From Tychonema sp. LEGE 07203 (GTDB lineage Bacteria; Cyanobacteriota; Cyanobacteriia; Cyanobacteriales; Microcoleaceae): a DNA stretch of 34,430 nucleotides. The first letter of the stretch is position 1. Every line of letters starts with the position of its first letter. A model generated the notes under the pieces. It made no database searches and was not told the DNA's origin. It saw nothing but the letters and a program-made list of their open reading frames with translations. Location: NCBI RefSeq assembly GCF_015207285.1, contig NZ_JADEXD010000056.1, positions 1-34,430 on the forward strand, in the 5' to 3' direction. Shown here in pieces: positions 1 through 7,624 of this stretch. A program made the translations under genes and the position numbers.

Positions 1-39
1 AAAGCCTTCGATTTGTTGGGTGTTCCACTAACTTTGTAG
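1..39 (+). CDS. Possible C-terminal end of an upstream gene (partial)
   Basis: Frame 1 of the window is open from the first base and ends at a TAG at 37-39, encoding KAFDLLGVPLTL. The window edge cuts it, so only 12 residues are visible. The short peptide looks protein-like, but an open stretch of this length is not significant. I cannot assign a family. The following 177 bases up to the next gene hold no other coding signal. Confidence 0.22.
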   Translation, partial: KAFDLLGVPLTL

Positions 40-147
40 TCATGTATGGGGTGAGGACTCTCGCCCCGAACATCTGTGAGTTTTGGGTTTGAAACATCGG
101 GCGATCGAGCGATCGGGGTAAGTTCCGTTTAAACAGTTGATAGTTAA

Positions 148-178
148 CAACTAGCAACTAGCAACTGTCAACTGTCAA
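148..178. repeat. 7-base tandem repeats (CAACTAG/CAACTGT)
   Basis: Two CAACTAG units are followed by two CAACTGT units and a partial one, just upstream of the glycosyltransferase start. This is the short tandemly repeated repetitive (STRR) type common between genes of filamentous cyanobacteria. No function is visible. Confidence 0.75.
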
Positions 179-216
179 GGATCAACTATAATGACTCTTC
201 TTCCCAAGGCCTTTGA

Positions 217-2046
217 ATGACTGAATTGATGATTAAAAATAAACAACTGTTGCTAATATTGCTGTGGATGGCGATCGCCCTAATGCTGCGCTTTGCCAAT
301 TTGGACTCGAAACCGCTGTGGACGGACGAGTTTTCGACTCTAGTGTTTAGTTTGGGGAACAGTTTTCGCGGTGTGCCGGTCGATCGGGCGATCGACCTTT
401 CCACTCTACTGCAACCGCTGCAATTTCGTCCCGATGCTGGCATTGGAGATGTCCTAAACCATTTGCTGCTAGAAAGCAACCATCCGCCAGTATATTTTAT
501 GCTAGCCCACTGGTGGATGCGGTTGTTTGGGCCGACCGAAGATAGTTTAGTTTGGATCGGGCGATCGCTCCCGGCATTATTAGGCGTAATTTCAGTACCC
601 GCCATCTATTTTTTAGGCAAATTTGCATTCAATTCTCGTTTAGTCGGTCAATGTGCCGCCGCGATGATGGCAGTTTCTCCCTACGGCATTTATCTCGCTC
701 AAGAAGCCCGCCATTATACGTTAGGAATCTTATTAGTTATTGCCTCTCTTTTTTGCTTGACATTCGCTGCAAAAAAAATGGTGCAGCGCGCTCCGCTACC
801 TGTTTGGGCGGTGTTGCTTTGGATAGTTGTAAACTGTTTGGGAATTGCTTCTCACTACTTTTTCGTGCTGACTTTGTGTGCCGAAGCCATCGCCTTAATT
901 GCTGTAATTTGGCTGGAATTGAATCAGAAATTGGCAACTTCAAATAATCAGCAGCCGAATATTTGGCAATTTAAAATTATCTGGCGGCTGTTAGCAGTAG
1001 CGCTGGGGACTTTAGCTGGCGGTTTAGTTTGGTTGCCGATATTTTTGTCAAATAAATATGGTAGCGAGCTCACGAATTGGCTTGTCAGTGGCGATCGTAC
1101 ATTTGTAGATTGGATCGCGCCGATTTTCCAAGCTGGCGCGGGATGGATTACTCTCGTGTCGCTGCTGCCGGTGGAATCGTCAAATTTGGCAGTAGTGGCT
1201 GTATCGGCGATCGGCATGACAATATTTTTGCTGTGGGCGCTTCCCCTGCTGCCAAACGCTCTTAAAACTTCCTTAAAAACCCCAAATACTCATTTAGCCA
1301 CTGTGATTTTTGGCGGATTTGTACTCGGAGCAATTTTCCTATTTTTCAGCTTTGCATATATTCTAGGAATTGACCTAACTCGCGGCCCCCGCTACAACTT
1401 CGTCTACTTTCCCGGCGCGATATTATTGTTAGGAGCAACCTTGGCAGTTATTTACAGCACACCTACAGTCAAAAGTCGATGGTTTAATTTACCTGCCGTA
1501 GAAATTGCTGGCAAAAGAGCAGTCATGCTAATTTTAGCAATGAGTTTTGTCAGCGGTATCACAGTAAATTCCAATCTCGGCTATCGCAAATATTACAAAC
1601 CAGACTTGTTAATTCCCATTATCCGCGAAGTCTCGAAAGTTCCCGTATTAATTGCCACTACTCAAAAGACTCATGTAGAAATAGGAGAGTTGATGGGGAT
1701 TGGATGGGAATGGGAAAGAAGTTCGGCAACGGATTTTGTAGCGGATGTAACGGATGTTAGGAAGAAGGAAGAAGGAAGAAGGAAGAAGGAAGAGGGAAGA
1801 GGAAAGAAAGAAGAAGTTAAAGCCTTTGAGTCTCCACAGTTTCTTTTAGTTAAGCAGAGAAGAGATGCGCCGGAAATTGTGACGGGGATACTCGATCGGA
1901 CACTCAGTCAATTAGAACGTCCGCTAGATTTGTGGTTGGTAAATTTTCGCGCCCCTGTCAATCTAGCAGCACAAAAATGTCAGTTTGAATCGCGCGAGTT
2001 GCCTGCGGTAGACGGGTATGAATATCAAGTTTATCACTGTTTTTGA
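217..2046 (+). CDS. GT39/ArnT-type polyprenyl-phosphate glycosyltransferase, multi-pass membrane protein
   Basis: This 609-residue protein is dominated by hydrophobic segments (first one about residues 10-27, then many to about 470). The first loop carries the acidic motif SKPLWTDEFSTL, with D37-E38, typical of family 39 and ArnT-like enzymes that move a sugar from a polyprenyl-phosphate donor on the outer face of the cytoplasmic membrane. A second family-like stretch, LLLESNHPPVYFMLAHWWM, follows at about residues 84-102. The start ATG lies behind an AAGG at 205-208. The C-terminal soluble part is split by a charged Lys/Glu/Gly/Arg stretch (about residues 515-536) made by a GGAAGAAGG microsatellite. 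The acceptor is unknown. The gene converges with the 2145-2555 gene, with a palindrome between them. Confidence 0.8.
   Translation: MTELMIKNKQLLLILLWMAIALMLRFANLDSKPLWTDEFSTLVFSLGNSFRGVPVDRAIDLSTLLQPLQFRPDAGIGDVLNHLLLESNHPPVYFMLAHWWMRLFGPTEDSLVWIGRSLPALLGVISVPAIYFLGKFAFNSRLVGQCAAAMMAVSPYGIYLAQEARHYTLGILLVIASLFCLTFAAKKMVQRAPLPVWAVLLWIVVNCLGIASHYFFVLTLCAEAIALIAVIWLELNQKLATSNNQQPNIWQFKIIWRLLAVALGTLAGGLVWLPIFLSNKYGSELTNWLVSGDRTFVDWIAPIFQAGAGWITLVSLLPVESSNLAVVAVSAIGMTIFLLWALPLLPNALKTSLKTPNTHLATVIFGGFVLGAIFLFFSFAYILGIDLTRGPRYNFVYFPGAILLLGATLAVIYSTPTVKSRWFNLPAVEIAGKRAVMLILAMSFVSGITVNSNLGYRKYYKPDLLIPIIREVSKVPVLIATTQKTHVEIGELMGIGWEWERSSATDFVADVTDVRKKEEGRRKKEEGRGKKEEVKAFESPQFLLVKQRRDAPEIVTGILDRTLSQLERPLDLWLVNFRAPVNLAAQKCQFESRELPAVDGYEYQVYHCF
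1759..1815 (+). repeat. In-frame GGAAGAAGG-type microsatellite inside the glycosyltransferase
   Basis: About 57 bases consist almost only of G and A in GGAAGAA/GAAGGA units. They encode a run of K, E, G and R that breaks an otherwise normal soluble domain. Length changes in multiples of three would keep the frame; others would truncate the protein. Confidence 0.85.
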
Positions 2047-2071
2047 ACGGGCGGGCGATCGTAATAATTAA

Positions 2072-2131
2072 GGTTTGTAGTGTGGACTTCAGTTCGCAAC
2101 AAAGAGCGGACTAAATGCCACACTACGAACC
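2072..2131. repeat. Palindromic dispersed element (copy 1)
   Basis: The ends GGTTTGTAGTGTGG (2072-2085) and CCACACTACGAACC (2118-2131) are inverted repeats with one mismatch. The same ends (GTTTGTAGTG and GGACTTCAGT) occur in a longer palindrome at 22850-22912. Lying between two convergent genes, it could act as a bidirectional terminator, though there is no T-run. Confidence 0.8.
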
Positions 2132-2144
2132 GTTCCATCGCCCG

Positions 2145-2555
2145 CTAAGCATCAGCGGCAAAATATTTAATTAAGACGCTCATCACTTCACCGGGATTTT
2201 GAGTTGGAACAAGCGGGCTCCAGTCAGTAGCGCAGGCAAAATTATCGCGGTGAAAAGAATGAATGACGCGGGAAACCACAGGACGAGAACTGATAATGAA
2301 AAGTTTCAAGAGTTCTCGGTTAACTGAAGTTGGCAAGTTTGGCTCAGCAGCAGGGGACTCAATGGGTTCGGTAGTGGGATTTTCTGACCCCACCTCGAAA
2401 GCAAGTATGAATTCGCTCTTGGGTAGCAGTTGGCGGATGACTTTCAGGGAAGATTCTGCTTCGCTGCGACGGAGAAATTGCGCGACGGGCAAGCGCTGAA
2501 AGTTGGGCAGCAGTCGGTAAATAATCCAGGTATTTGGAGTTTCTGGGGTGTTCAT
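2145..2555 (-). CDS. Uncharacterised cyanobacterial protein, 136 aa
   Basis: A 136-residue soluble protein starting with ATG. The N-terminal half (TWIIYRLLPNFQRLPVAQF, then RRSEAESSLKVIRQLLP) resembles a small family I recall from cyanobacteria in which a short beta-strand/helix unit is followed by a linker. Here the linker is rich in Pro, Glu and Ser (about residues 57-77). The C-terminal part contains DWSPLVPTQNPGEVMSVLIK, also family-like. I know no function for it. It stands alone, convergent with the glycosyltransferase. Start and frame are supported by the family-like N-terminus. Confidence 0.65.
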   Translation of the reverse strand: MNTPETPNTWIIYRLLPNFQRLPVAQFLRRSEAESSLKVIRQLLPKSEFILAFEVGSENPTTEPIESPAAEPNLPTSVNRELLKLFIISSRPVVSRVIHSFHRDNFACATDWSPLVPTQNPGEVMSVLIKYFAADA

Positions 2556-2816
2556 GGCTGTATTGTAAATTGGGTGTGTTTGCCCATAGGACTCTGACAG
2601 ACTTGCACGCGATTGCGAGCGCGATCGAGCATCGAGCTACTGCAATCAATATGCGTCCTAAGTAATAATTATTTCTAAATCCCTACCGGAATATGAAAAT
2701 CTATCTAGTTGAGCAATGACGTTATGTTAGACCAAAAATAAATATTAAATTAAAATATTTACAAAACTTAATTCAACAATGTTTGCCGTGAATAACTATT
2801 GGTTTAATCTCTCAAA
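2556..2816. other. AT-rich intergenic stretch, no gene seen
   Basis: The sequence upstream of the 2145-2555 gene becomes strongly AT-rich from about 2650. I see no open frame, tRNA or hairpin here that I can support. It presumably holds that gene's promoter. Confidence 0.5.
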
Positions 2817-2868
2817 TTAAGTGTTGAAGTTAAGTGTTCAAATTAAGCGCTTAAATTAGGTATTTATC
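2817..2868. repeat. 13-base direct repeats (TTAAGTGTTGAAG type)
   Basis: Three tandem 13-base units, TTAAGTGTTGAAG, TTAAGTGTTCAAA and TTAAGCGCTTAAA (2817-2855), are followed by a weaker fourth, TTAGGTATTTATC. The array sits directly before a broken small gene. The regular 13-base period suggests a binding array or a replication-slippage product. Confidence 0.65.
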
Positions 2869-3129
2869 AGATAAATGATGGTAAAGTTCAAGAGTTGACG
2901 AGGGAGGAATTGGACAATGGAGAATCTTTTCAATAGTTTTAAGGCAAGAATCGAGCTGGGCATCAAAAATAATATTCCTGTTGAAGCTAGGTTAATTGTG
3001 CTTGGGGAACTTATGCAACGGAACGGAAAGATTTGACTCCGAAGCAAGCACGAGAATTAGAAGCTTTGCTGAGGTTGTCGGAAATTTTGAAAAATTATCA
3101 GGCTATTCGAGAACAAGCAATTTTTGGTG
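2844..3129 (+). pseudogene. Frameshifted remnant of a small gene, family unknown
   Basis: Coding-like text jumps between frames. One frame reads YQINDGKVQELTREELDN (up to about 2917). The ATG at 2917 opens a second frame, MENLFNSFKARIELGIKN and on to a TGA at about 3035. A third frame continues KDLTPKQARELEALLRLSEI to a TGA at 3127-3129. Joining them with two single-base shifts gives one continuous helical, charged protein of roughly 90 residues. I do not recognise the family. The 39-residue open frame at 2917 might still be translated. Confidence 0.4.
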
Positions 3130-3215
3130 AGTTACTGGTTTGAGTTGCGACAAGTATCAAGAGTAAGTCATTGTCTATGTTTTGTAGCTGATACTCATTG
3201 GTAAAGCCGACATTT

Positions 3216-3488
3216 CTACACAGCAGGCTGAATCTTACCCAAGAAAAGATTGCGGACAGTCCGATTGACAAAACTGAGGTAATCGTCGATTTTTTCGTAA
3301 AGATTGAGTTCTTGTTCTTCCTCATGATTTAGGGGCAAAGTTTGTTGTTTATCCAACAGTTCTTGGATTCGATTTTTAACAGCGGTGGAGGCTTTAAAAA
3401 TGGGTATGCCTTCCACTAATTCAATTCGGACAGCTCCTTCTATAGGTAGAGTATCGCGCAGGTTTTCCAGTTTTGGCAGGATTAGCAT
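3216..3488 (-). CDS. Small cyanobacterial protein, 90 aa, antitoxin-like size
   Basis: A 90-residue acidic, helical protein beginning MLILPKLENLRDTLPIEGAV. The segment RIELVEGIPIFKAS, the central EEEQELNLYEKIDDYLSFVNR and the end VRNLFLGKIQPAV match a short family I recall from filamentous cyanobacteria, often in toxin-antitoxin-like or accessory settings. No partner toxin gene is next to it. No membrane segment or catalytic motif is visible. Function unknown; the antitoxin idea is inference from size and charge only. Confidence 0.6.
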   Translation of the reverse strand: MLILPKLENLRDTLPIEGAVRIELVEGIPIFKASTAVKNRIQELLDKQQTLPLNHEEEQELNLYEKIDDYLSFVNRTVRNLFLGKIQPAV

Positions 3489-3535
3489 AGTTGTGGATTT
3501 TATGGGTTTCCGTCTTGATTATATCAAGGTTTTTT

Positions 3536-4153
3536 TCAATCTTTCCTCACACTATCCGGCACGCCCACCGCCGAAATACCCGATATCGCCCTTAAATTCT
3601 GACACCGAATCAACTCGTTAAAATCCAAACTGCGCCCTTCAATTTGCGCCGCAGCTTCAATAGCAGACTGCAAATGTCCGGCGGCCTCGGCTTCGCTGTA
3701 ACCGCGCCTTAGAGCGACTTTAATCGCCGTCTCGTCAGCATCTAACTCTACTTGCGAACTGCGGTTGTCGCGCCAAATTCGAGTCATCGCCAGTCCCGTC
3801 AAACCGCCGGCGATCGCAGTGCCGATCGCATCTGGCTGCAACAACTCTACAACAGTCCCGACAATTCCCGCCAGAGCAGCACCTTGATAAATATCCAGCT
3901 TAAACCACTTGAAATTGCCCAAAAAACTCACATTTCGCAATAGCAGCAAATCCCGCTGCGGCTTAGATAGCAACCTCCACAAATCAAAATTAATATAAAT
4001 CGGTCGAGATTGATTCCAAGGCAAAGGAAAATCGCAATCAATCACCGTCGATTGTTGGGGTTTATTAATAATTTTACACGTCATGCGGCCGGAGGCTGGC
4101 ATCACATCTAACAGGCGGCGAATTTCAGGTTCGGGATTCATAGTTGAAGTCAT
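3536..4153 (-). CDS. DUF3318 domain protein
   Basis: A 205-residue protein whose body fits the cyanobacterial DUF3318 family: PASGRMTCKIINKPQQSTVI, then WNQSRPIYINFDLWRLLSKP and QRDLLLLRNVSFL near the middle. A hydrophobic Gly/Ala-rich segment at about residues 90-125 (GAALAGIVGTVVELLQPDAI onward) may insert in a membrane. A helical C-terminal part (residues 135-180) follows. The start is MTSTMNPEPE; the second Met five codons on is equally possible. Its function is unknown. Upstream lies a 7-base repeat run. Confidence 0.75.
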   Translation of the reverse strand: MTSTMNPEPEIRRLLDVMPASGRMTCKIINKPQQSTVIDCDFPLPWNQSRPIYINFDLWRLLSKPQRDLLLLRNVSFLGNFKWFKLDIYQGAALAGIVGTVVELLQPDAIGTAIAGGLTGLAMTRIWRDNRSSQVELDADETAIKVALRRGYSEAEAAGHLQSAIEAAAQIEGRSLDFNELIRCQNLRAISGISAVGVPDSVRKD

Positions 4154-4212
4154 TAGTTATTGGTTGTTAGTTATTGGTTGTTAGTTATTGGTTATTAGTT
4201 ATTAGTTATTGG
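4154..4212. repeat. 7-base tandem repeats (TTATTGG/TTGTTAG)
   Basis: Alternating units of TTATTGG, TTGTTAG and TTATTAG occupy the space immediately upstream of the DUF3318 gene. This is an STRR-type intergenic repeat. Confidence 0.8.
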
Positions 4213-4376
4213 GATGGCCTACGCTTAAAAAAACATCAGTCAGGGGTTGGTAGGGCTGGTTATACATACAAGATTTCGCAATAATTGATAATCTCTAAAA
4301 CCTGCCCTGACCCAACTTTAAATCGCTGCTACAGTTAAATATTGTTGGTAGAACCCCTACGAGTCTCTAGAAGATA

Positions 4377-5951
4377 TTAAGGCGTTTTCTTGGGTTCAGC
4401 TTTTGGAGATTCTTGAGCTTTTGGAGTTGCTTTTTCACCCTTCGGTGAAGGCTTCGGGCTGGCAATTGCTGGGGCAACTGACGGCTTAGGACTCCCGGTT
4501 TGGGATGCCGGCGGTGTCGGGGAAGCGGGGGCTGTTATCGGGGCAGCAGGGGCTGTTTTAGCACCTAAAATGCTCGCGTCTCCGGTGTCAAACAATCCGG
4601 CGATGCAGGCAATCATCATTGTTGCTAAGGTGCCGACAAATAATGCTTTCCAACCGAGTTCGGAAATGTCTTTGCGGCGGGAGGGAATTAGGGCGATCGT
4701 ACCGCCGACAAATATACCGACGGATGCTAGGTGCGCGAAGCCGGAAAGGGCGTAACTGACAATCAAAACTGTGCGATCGCTAATCAGTCCTTGTTTGGCC
4801 GCTTCTGCTAAACTTTGATAGGGCGGAATTGCGGTTTCTAACAGTCGCCGTCCGATGATTACTGATGCTACCCAAGAATCTTCAATGGGAACTCCAGTTA
4901 ACAAGGTTAGCGGGTAAAATAAGACTCCTTGGATGTTTTGCAGGGTGACAAAACTAAAGATTGTGCCGATGGGAGCCGGCAACACGGCCAACCAGCCAAA
5001 GAATTGATTGATTAAGGAAACTAAGCCCAAGATTAAAATCAAAACAGCGGCAATTGCTACTGCCATTTTTACGCCGTCCAATGCGCCAATTATCGCTGCA
5101 TCCAAAGGGCTGACTCGTTCGATTGGTTCTCCGCCAACAGTCTCTTGTTGACGGATTTCGCCGTCCGTTTCGGAAATTTCTTCGCCCACAAACTCGCGGC
5201 CTTGAGGCTTCCGTTCTTCCTTGGGGATGCCGCCCATTGTCAGCGGTACTCCTGTCTCGGGAACTAAAATTTTGGAGAGGACAAAGCAAGCGGGAATGGC
5301 GATAATTGAGGCGGAAACTAAATGTCCTAAAATATTGGGAAATACAGGCTTGAGAAAGCTGACGTAAATTGCTAAAGTTGATGAAGCTGCCGTCCCAAAA
5401 CAGCAGGAGAGGATGGCACAAAGTTCGGAACGGGTCATTTGCGGCAAGTAAGGCTTGACGACAATTGCTGCTTCTATTCCTACGAAAATATTGGCTGCGC
5501 CGCTGAGGGCTTCCGCGCCGCTCAACCGCATTGTCTTATAAAATATTTTGGCAAAAACTTCGGTGACAATTTGAATCACGCCGATGTTGTAAAGCAAGGC
5601 CATGAGGCCGGAAAAAAAGACGACTGTCGGTAAAGCTCGAAAGGCGAAAATATATCCTAAATTAATTGCCGGCTCTTTACCCGGTACTGGTACAATATTG
5701 CTCCCGAATACAAATCTCGCTCCGGTGTCAGCAGCGGTGAATACTCCATCGAGCAAGCTAGTAAACCACTCTAGGGCGATGCGAGTTGGGGGAAACAGGA
5801 ATACTAAAAATCCTAAGACTAATTGCAGGCCAATGCCCCAGATGATGACGCGCCAAGGTATATACTGAGCTTTGCGGTTTTCTGAAAAAATCCAGGCGAT
5901 CGCGCAGAGGCCAAAAATGCCCAGAAATGAGATAAGGTTGTAGATAGACAT
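4377..5951 (-). CDS. CNT-family (NupC-like) nucleoside transporter homologue, divergent substrate site
   Basis: A 524-residue membrane protein with the three CNT parts: N-terminal helices (about 1-90), gate domain (about 95-230) and C-terminal transport domain (about 280-460). Recognisable text includes VVKPYLPQMTRSEL (164-177) and SGFAHLASVGIFVGG (403-417). In the family, sodium drives nucleoside uptake across the cytoplasmic membrane. Several substrate-binding positions differ: the GQTE motif reads VGIE (157-160), NEF reads TAI (373-375), and FAN reads FAH (405-407). The last ~60 residues form an added Pro/Ser/Ala/Lys-rich tail, and a ~45-residue charged loop lies at 240-283. It stands alone; substrate is uncertain. 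Confidence 0.8.
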   Translation of the reverse strand: MSIYNLISFLGIFGLCAIAWIFSENRKAQYIPWRVIIWGIGLQLVLGFLVFLFPPTRIALEWFTSLLDGVFTAADTGARFVFGSNIVPVPGKEPAINLGYIFAFRALPTVVFFSGLMALLYNIGVIQIVTEVFAKIFYKTMRLSGAEALSGAANIFVGIEAAIVVKPYLPQMTRSELCAILSCCFGTAASSTLAIYVSFLKPVFPNILGHLVSASIIAIPACFVLSKILVPETGVPLTMGGIPKEERKPQGREFVGEEISETDGEIRQQETVGGEPIERVSPLDAAIIGALDGVKMAVAIAAVLILILGLVSLINQFFGWLAVLPAPIGTIFSFVTLQNIQGVLFYPLTLLTGVPIEDSWVASVIIGRRLLETAIPPYQSLAEAAKQGLISDRTVLIVSYALSGFAHLASVGIFVGGTIALIPSRRKDISELGWKALFVGTLATMMIACIAGLFDTGDASILGAKTAPAAPITAPASPTPPASQTGSPKPSVAPAIASPKPSPKGEKATPKAQESPKAEPKKTP

Positions 5952-6277
5952 AAGCCTAGTCCTTGAAGTAACTGAGAATGCCGATCGGCGGTTTGCACCA
6001 CATCAGTTATACTATTCATCGGACGGCAAGTGCCAAAAAAAATAATTAGCAGATGAATTACGCACTCAACAGCGTATTTATGTCGTTGTTTATGTCATTA
6101 AGCTGTCGGACAAATAAACATTGTATGTTCGGGGGTCGCTCGCGTGCCCGCCCCACAATAGTTTTATTGTTTTTTGACATACAGTTTAAATGTAGAACAG
6201 CTTACCAGCGGGAGCGGATCTCGATCGACCGTTGATTTGCCCTAATTACCAGCAGTTTAAATAAAAACACGCAACAC
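5952..6277. other. Divergent intergenic region, no gene supported
   Basis: This 326-base space lies between the divergent transporter and zinc-ribbon genes and should carry both promoters. A 60-codon open frame at 6053-6235 has no family-like text or ribosome site, and I do not call it. Confidence 0.5.
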
Positions 6278-6565
6278 ATGGAAGCTTTTGCTCCAAATCC
6301 TCCCGAATGGACTGCGACGGCGGTTCACGCTACTGAGTTTTGCTGTCCCAAGTGCGGTGCTAGCTGCACTGATGCCCGCGAGGTCTGGATTAATCGCCGA
6401 TCGCCAGTATACAGCGAGTTCCAGCGTCGCAAGTGGCAAGAATTTTACCGCTGTCAGTGCGGCGGCGTGTGGTGGGCCTGGAGTAGCGATCGGCCTCCTT
6501 CTGAACTTGTGCGTCCCGACGAGAGTTCGGATGAGAGCTCCGATGAGGACGATGATGATTTTTAG
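6278..6565 (+). CDS. Small zinc-ribbon protein with acidic tail
   Basis: A 95-residue protein with a likely metal site: C23-P-K-C26 near the start and C59-Q-C61-G-G after a basic and aromatic middle. This is the pattern of a small zinc ribbon, although the second pair is CxC rather than CxxC. C22 and C30 are extra cysteines. The last 15 residues are almost all Asp, Glu and Ser (DESSDESSDEDDDDF). It resembles short conserved cyanobacterial proteins of unknown role; nucleic-acid or protein binding is plausible but not shown. It converges with the 64-aa gene, with a hairpin between. Confidence 0.7.
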   Translation: MEAFAPNPPEWTATAVHATEFCCPKCGASCTDAREVWINRRSPVYSEFQRRKWQEFYRCQCGGVWWAWSSDRPPSELVRPDESSDESSDEDDDDF

Positions 6566-6677
6566 AAGGACGTTCGATTGGATTTGAAACAGTCCCGGAC
6601 TCACGCCCCGGCCAAAAACCCGGTTTCTGCAACAAGCATCTCAGAGCGCGTCCGATCGATTAAGATCGTAAAAACGG

Positions 6678-6704
6678 ATATGTGCGGAGGGTCTCCGCAC
6701 ATAT
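6678..6704 (-). terminator. Rho-independent terminator, 12-bp perfect stem
   Basis: ATATGTGCGGAG (6678-6689) and CTCCGCACATAT (6693-6704) pair perfectly around a GGT loop. On the minus strand the hairpin is followed by CCGTTTTTACG, a T5 run, 17 bases after the stop of the 64-aa gene. It likely ends that transcript and may also stop the convergent zinc-ribbon transcript, which lacks a T-run on its side. Confidence 0.8.
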
Positions 6705-6720
6705 CCCAGCAATTTCTCAA

Positions 6721-6915
6721 CTAATTGAGTACGTCGAGTACGCCCTTGACTACGCCTTCCATGACTTTTTCAATTAAACTCAATTCATTTTCGCCGATCG
6801 ACTCGTCTAAGAGCATTGACTGAATTCGCTGTCTGTCATCGCGAGTCAGTTGGCCAGAGGCAAAAATCCGTTCAACTACTTGTTCATTTAAAAATGGGAA
6901 GGGTTGAGTTTGCAT
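6721..6915 (-). CDS. Small conserved-looking protein, 64 aa
   Basis: A 64-residue helical acidic protein starting MQTQPFPFLNEQVVERIFAS, with a charged middle (QLTRDDRQRIQSMLLDE) and a hydrophobic end. A purine-rich AGGG lies about 8 bases before the ATG. I recall similar 60-70-residue proteins in filamentous cyanobacteria without known function. The well-formed terminator 17 bases downstream supports it as a real transcription unit. Confidence 0.65.
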   Translation of the reverse strand: MQTQPFPFLNEQVVERIFASGQLTRDDRQRIQSMLLDESIGENELSLIEKVMEGVVKGVLDVLN

Positions 6916-7248
6916 TATCTGTCCCTAATAGCATCAATATTTTGTTTTTAATTTTGCTAGAGGAGGCAGTTATTTTGTGGGTTTTTGCCTTCTCATCCAA
7001 ATCTTTGCTTCAATCTTAGGACTCACCGGGCGTTTTGTCAAGACACCTGCGACCGATAAATACGGAAGCTGCTTGGTATTTCTGAAATTCTGGCAAAAGA
7101 TGGTTTTGGAGGGCGATCGACTCAAAGACACTGATTTGCATCCTGGGAGCAAACCGCCGTGCCCGCAAGCTTTTTAAGTTTATTGGCACTTTAGCGGAAC
7201 ATTACAGCTCAAAAAAAATCAAAACTACAATAGATTAGAATGGGGCAT
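6916..7248. other. Intergenic region without a supported gene
   Basis: Open frames of 60-67 codons exist on both strands here (for example 6977-7177), but they overlap each other, lack ribosome sites and read like chance frames. I see no RNA gene. Tandem repeats begin at about 7249. Confidence 0.45.
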
Positions 7249-7337
7249 GGCGAATGGGGAATTGGGAATTGGGAATGGGGAATTGGGAATTGTTGACTGT
7301 TAGCTGTTAGCTGTTAGCTGTTAGCTGTTAGTTGTTA
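7249..7337. repeat. Tandem repeats GGGAATTG and 7-base TTAGCTG
   Basis: Repeated GGGAATT(G) units pass into five or so TTAGCTG units ending TTAGTTGTTAT. They directly abut foldback element copy A. Confidence 0.85.
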
Positions 7338-7443
7338 TATCGTTTCCGCTTGCATCGGAATGATTTAACCACAGAGAACACAGAGTACACAGAGGGAGAG
7401 AATATATATCTGAATCATTCCGATGCTACCAGATTTGATATTA
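7334..7443 (+). mobile_element. MITE-like foldback element, copy A
   Basis: About 110 bp with imperfect terminal inverted repeats of ~29 bp. The inner 14 bases are perfect: GCATCGGAATGATT near the left end and AATCATTCCGATGC near the right. The outer ends read ATATCGTTTCC and AGATTTGATAT. The centre contains ACAGAGAACACAGAG. A second copy in opposite orientation lies at 12741-12850. No coding capacity, so a non-autonomous element is the best reading. Confidence 0.75.
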
Positions 7444-7624
7444 GTTGTTAGTTGTTATTGGGAATTGAGAATTGGGCTCTAGCGTTGCGGAGGGATTGGG
7501 AATTCGTAGCAAGTAACCAACAACCAATAACCAATAACCAACAACTAATGACCAATCACCAATGACTGATGACTAATGACTAATGACCAATGACTAATGA
7601 CTAATGACTAATAACTAATAACTG
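7440..7624. repeat. Dense 7-base tandem repeats upstream of the CHAT gene
   Basis: Units of TTAGTTG, GGGAATTG, CCAATAA, CAACTAA and above all CTAATGA run without break into the CHAT gene start codon. One interruption contains GCGGAGGGATTGGG, which reappears twice just after the gene (12484-12518). No ribosome-binding site is visible within this tract. Confidence 0.8.

Noticed and set aside
2817-2855. Pho box (SphR/PhoB site) from repeated TTAA
   Set aside because: Pho boxes have an 11-base period with CTTAACC-like units; here the period is 13 and the units differ.
4954-5421. 155-codon minus-strand frame inside the transporter gene
   Set aside because: It overlaps conserved CNT motifs in the true frame and has Arg/Ser/Cys-rich chance composition.
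6053-6235. 60-codon open frame on the plus strand
   Set aside because: No ribosome site, no family-like text, rich in Arg and Cys as in chance frames.
6977-7177. 66-codon plus-strand frame with a hydrophobic start
   Set aside because: Overlaps an equally long minus-strand frame and reads like non-coding sequence; no homologous text recognised.
7440-7624. Regular short repeats resembling a CRISPR array
   Set aside because: Units are 7 bases long and contiguous, without unique spacers; this is STRR-type repetition. No cas gene is present.
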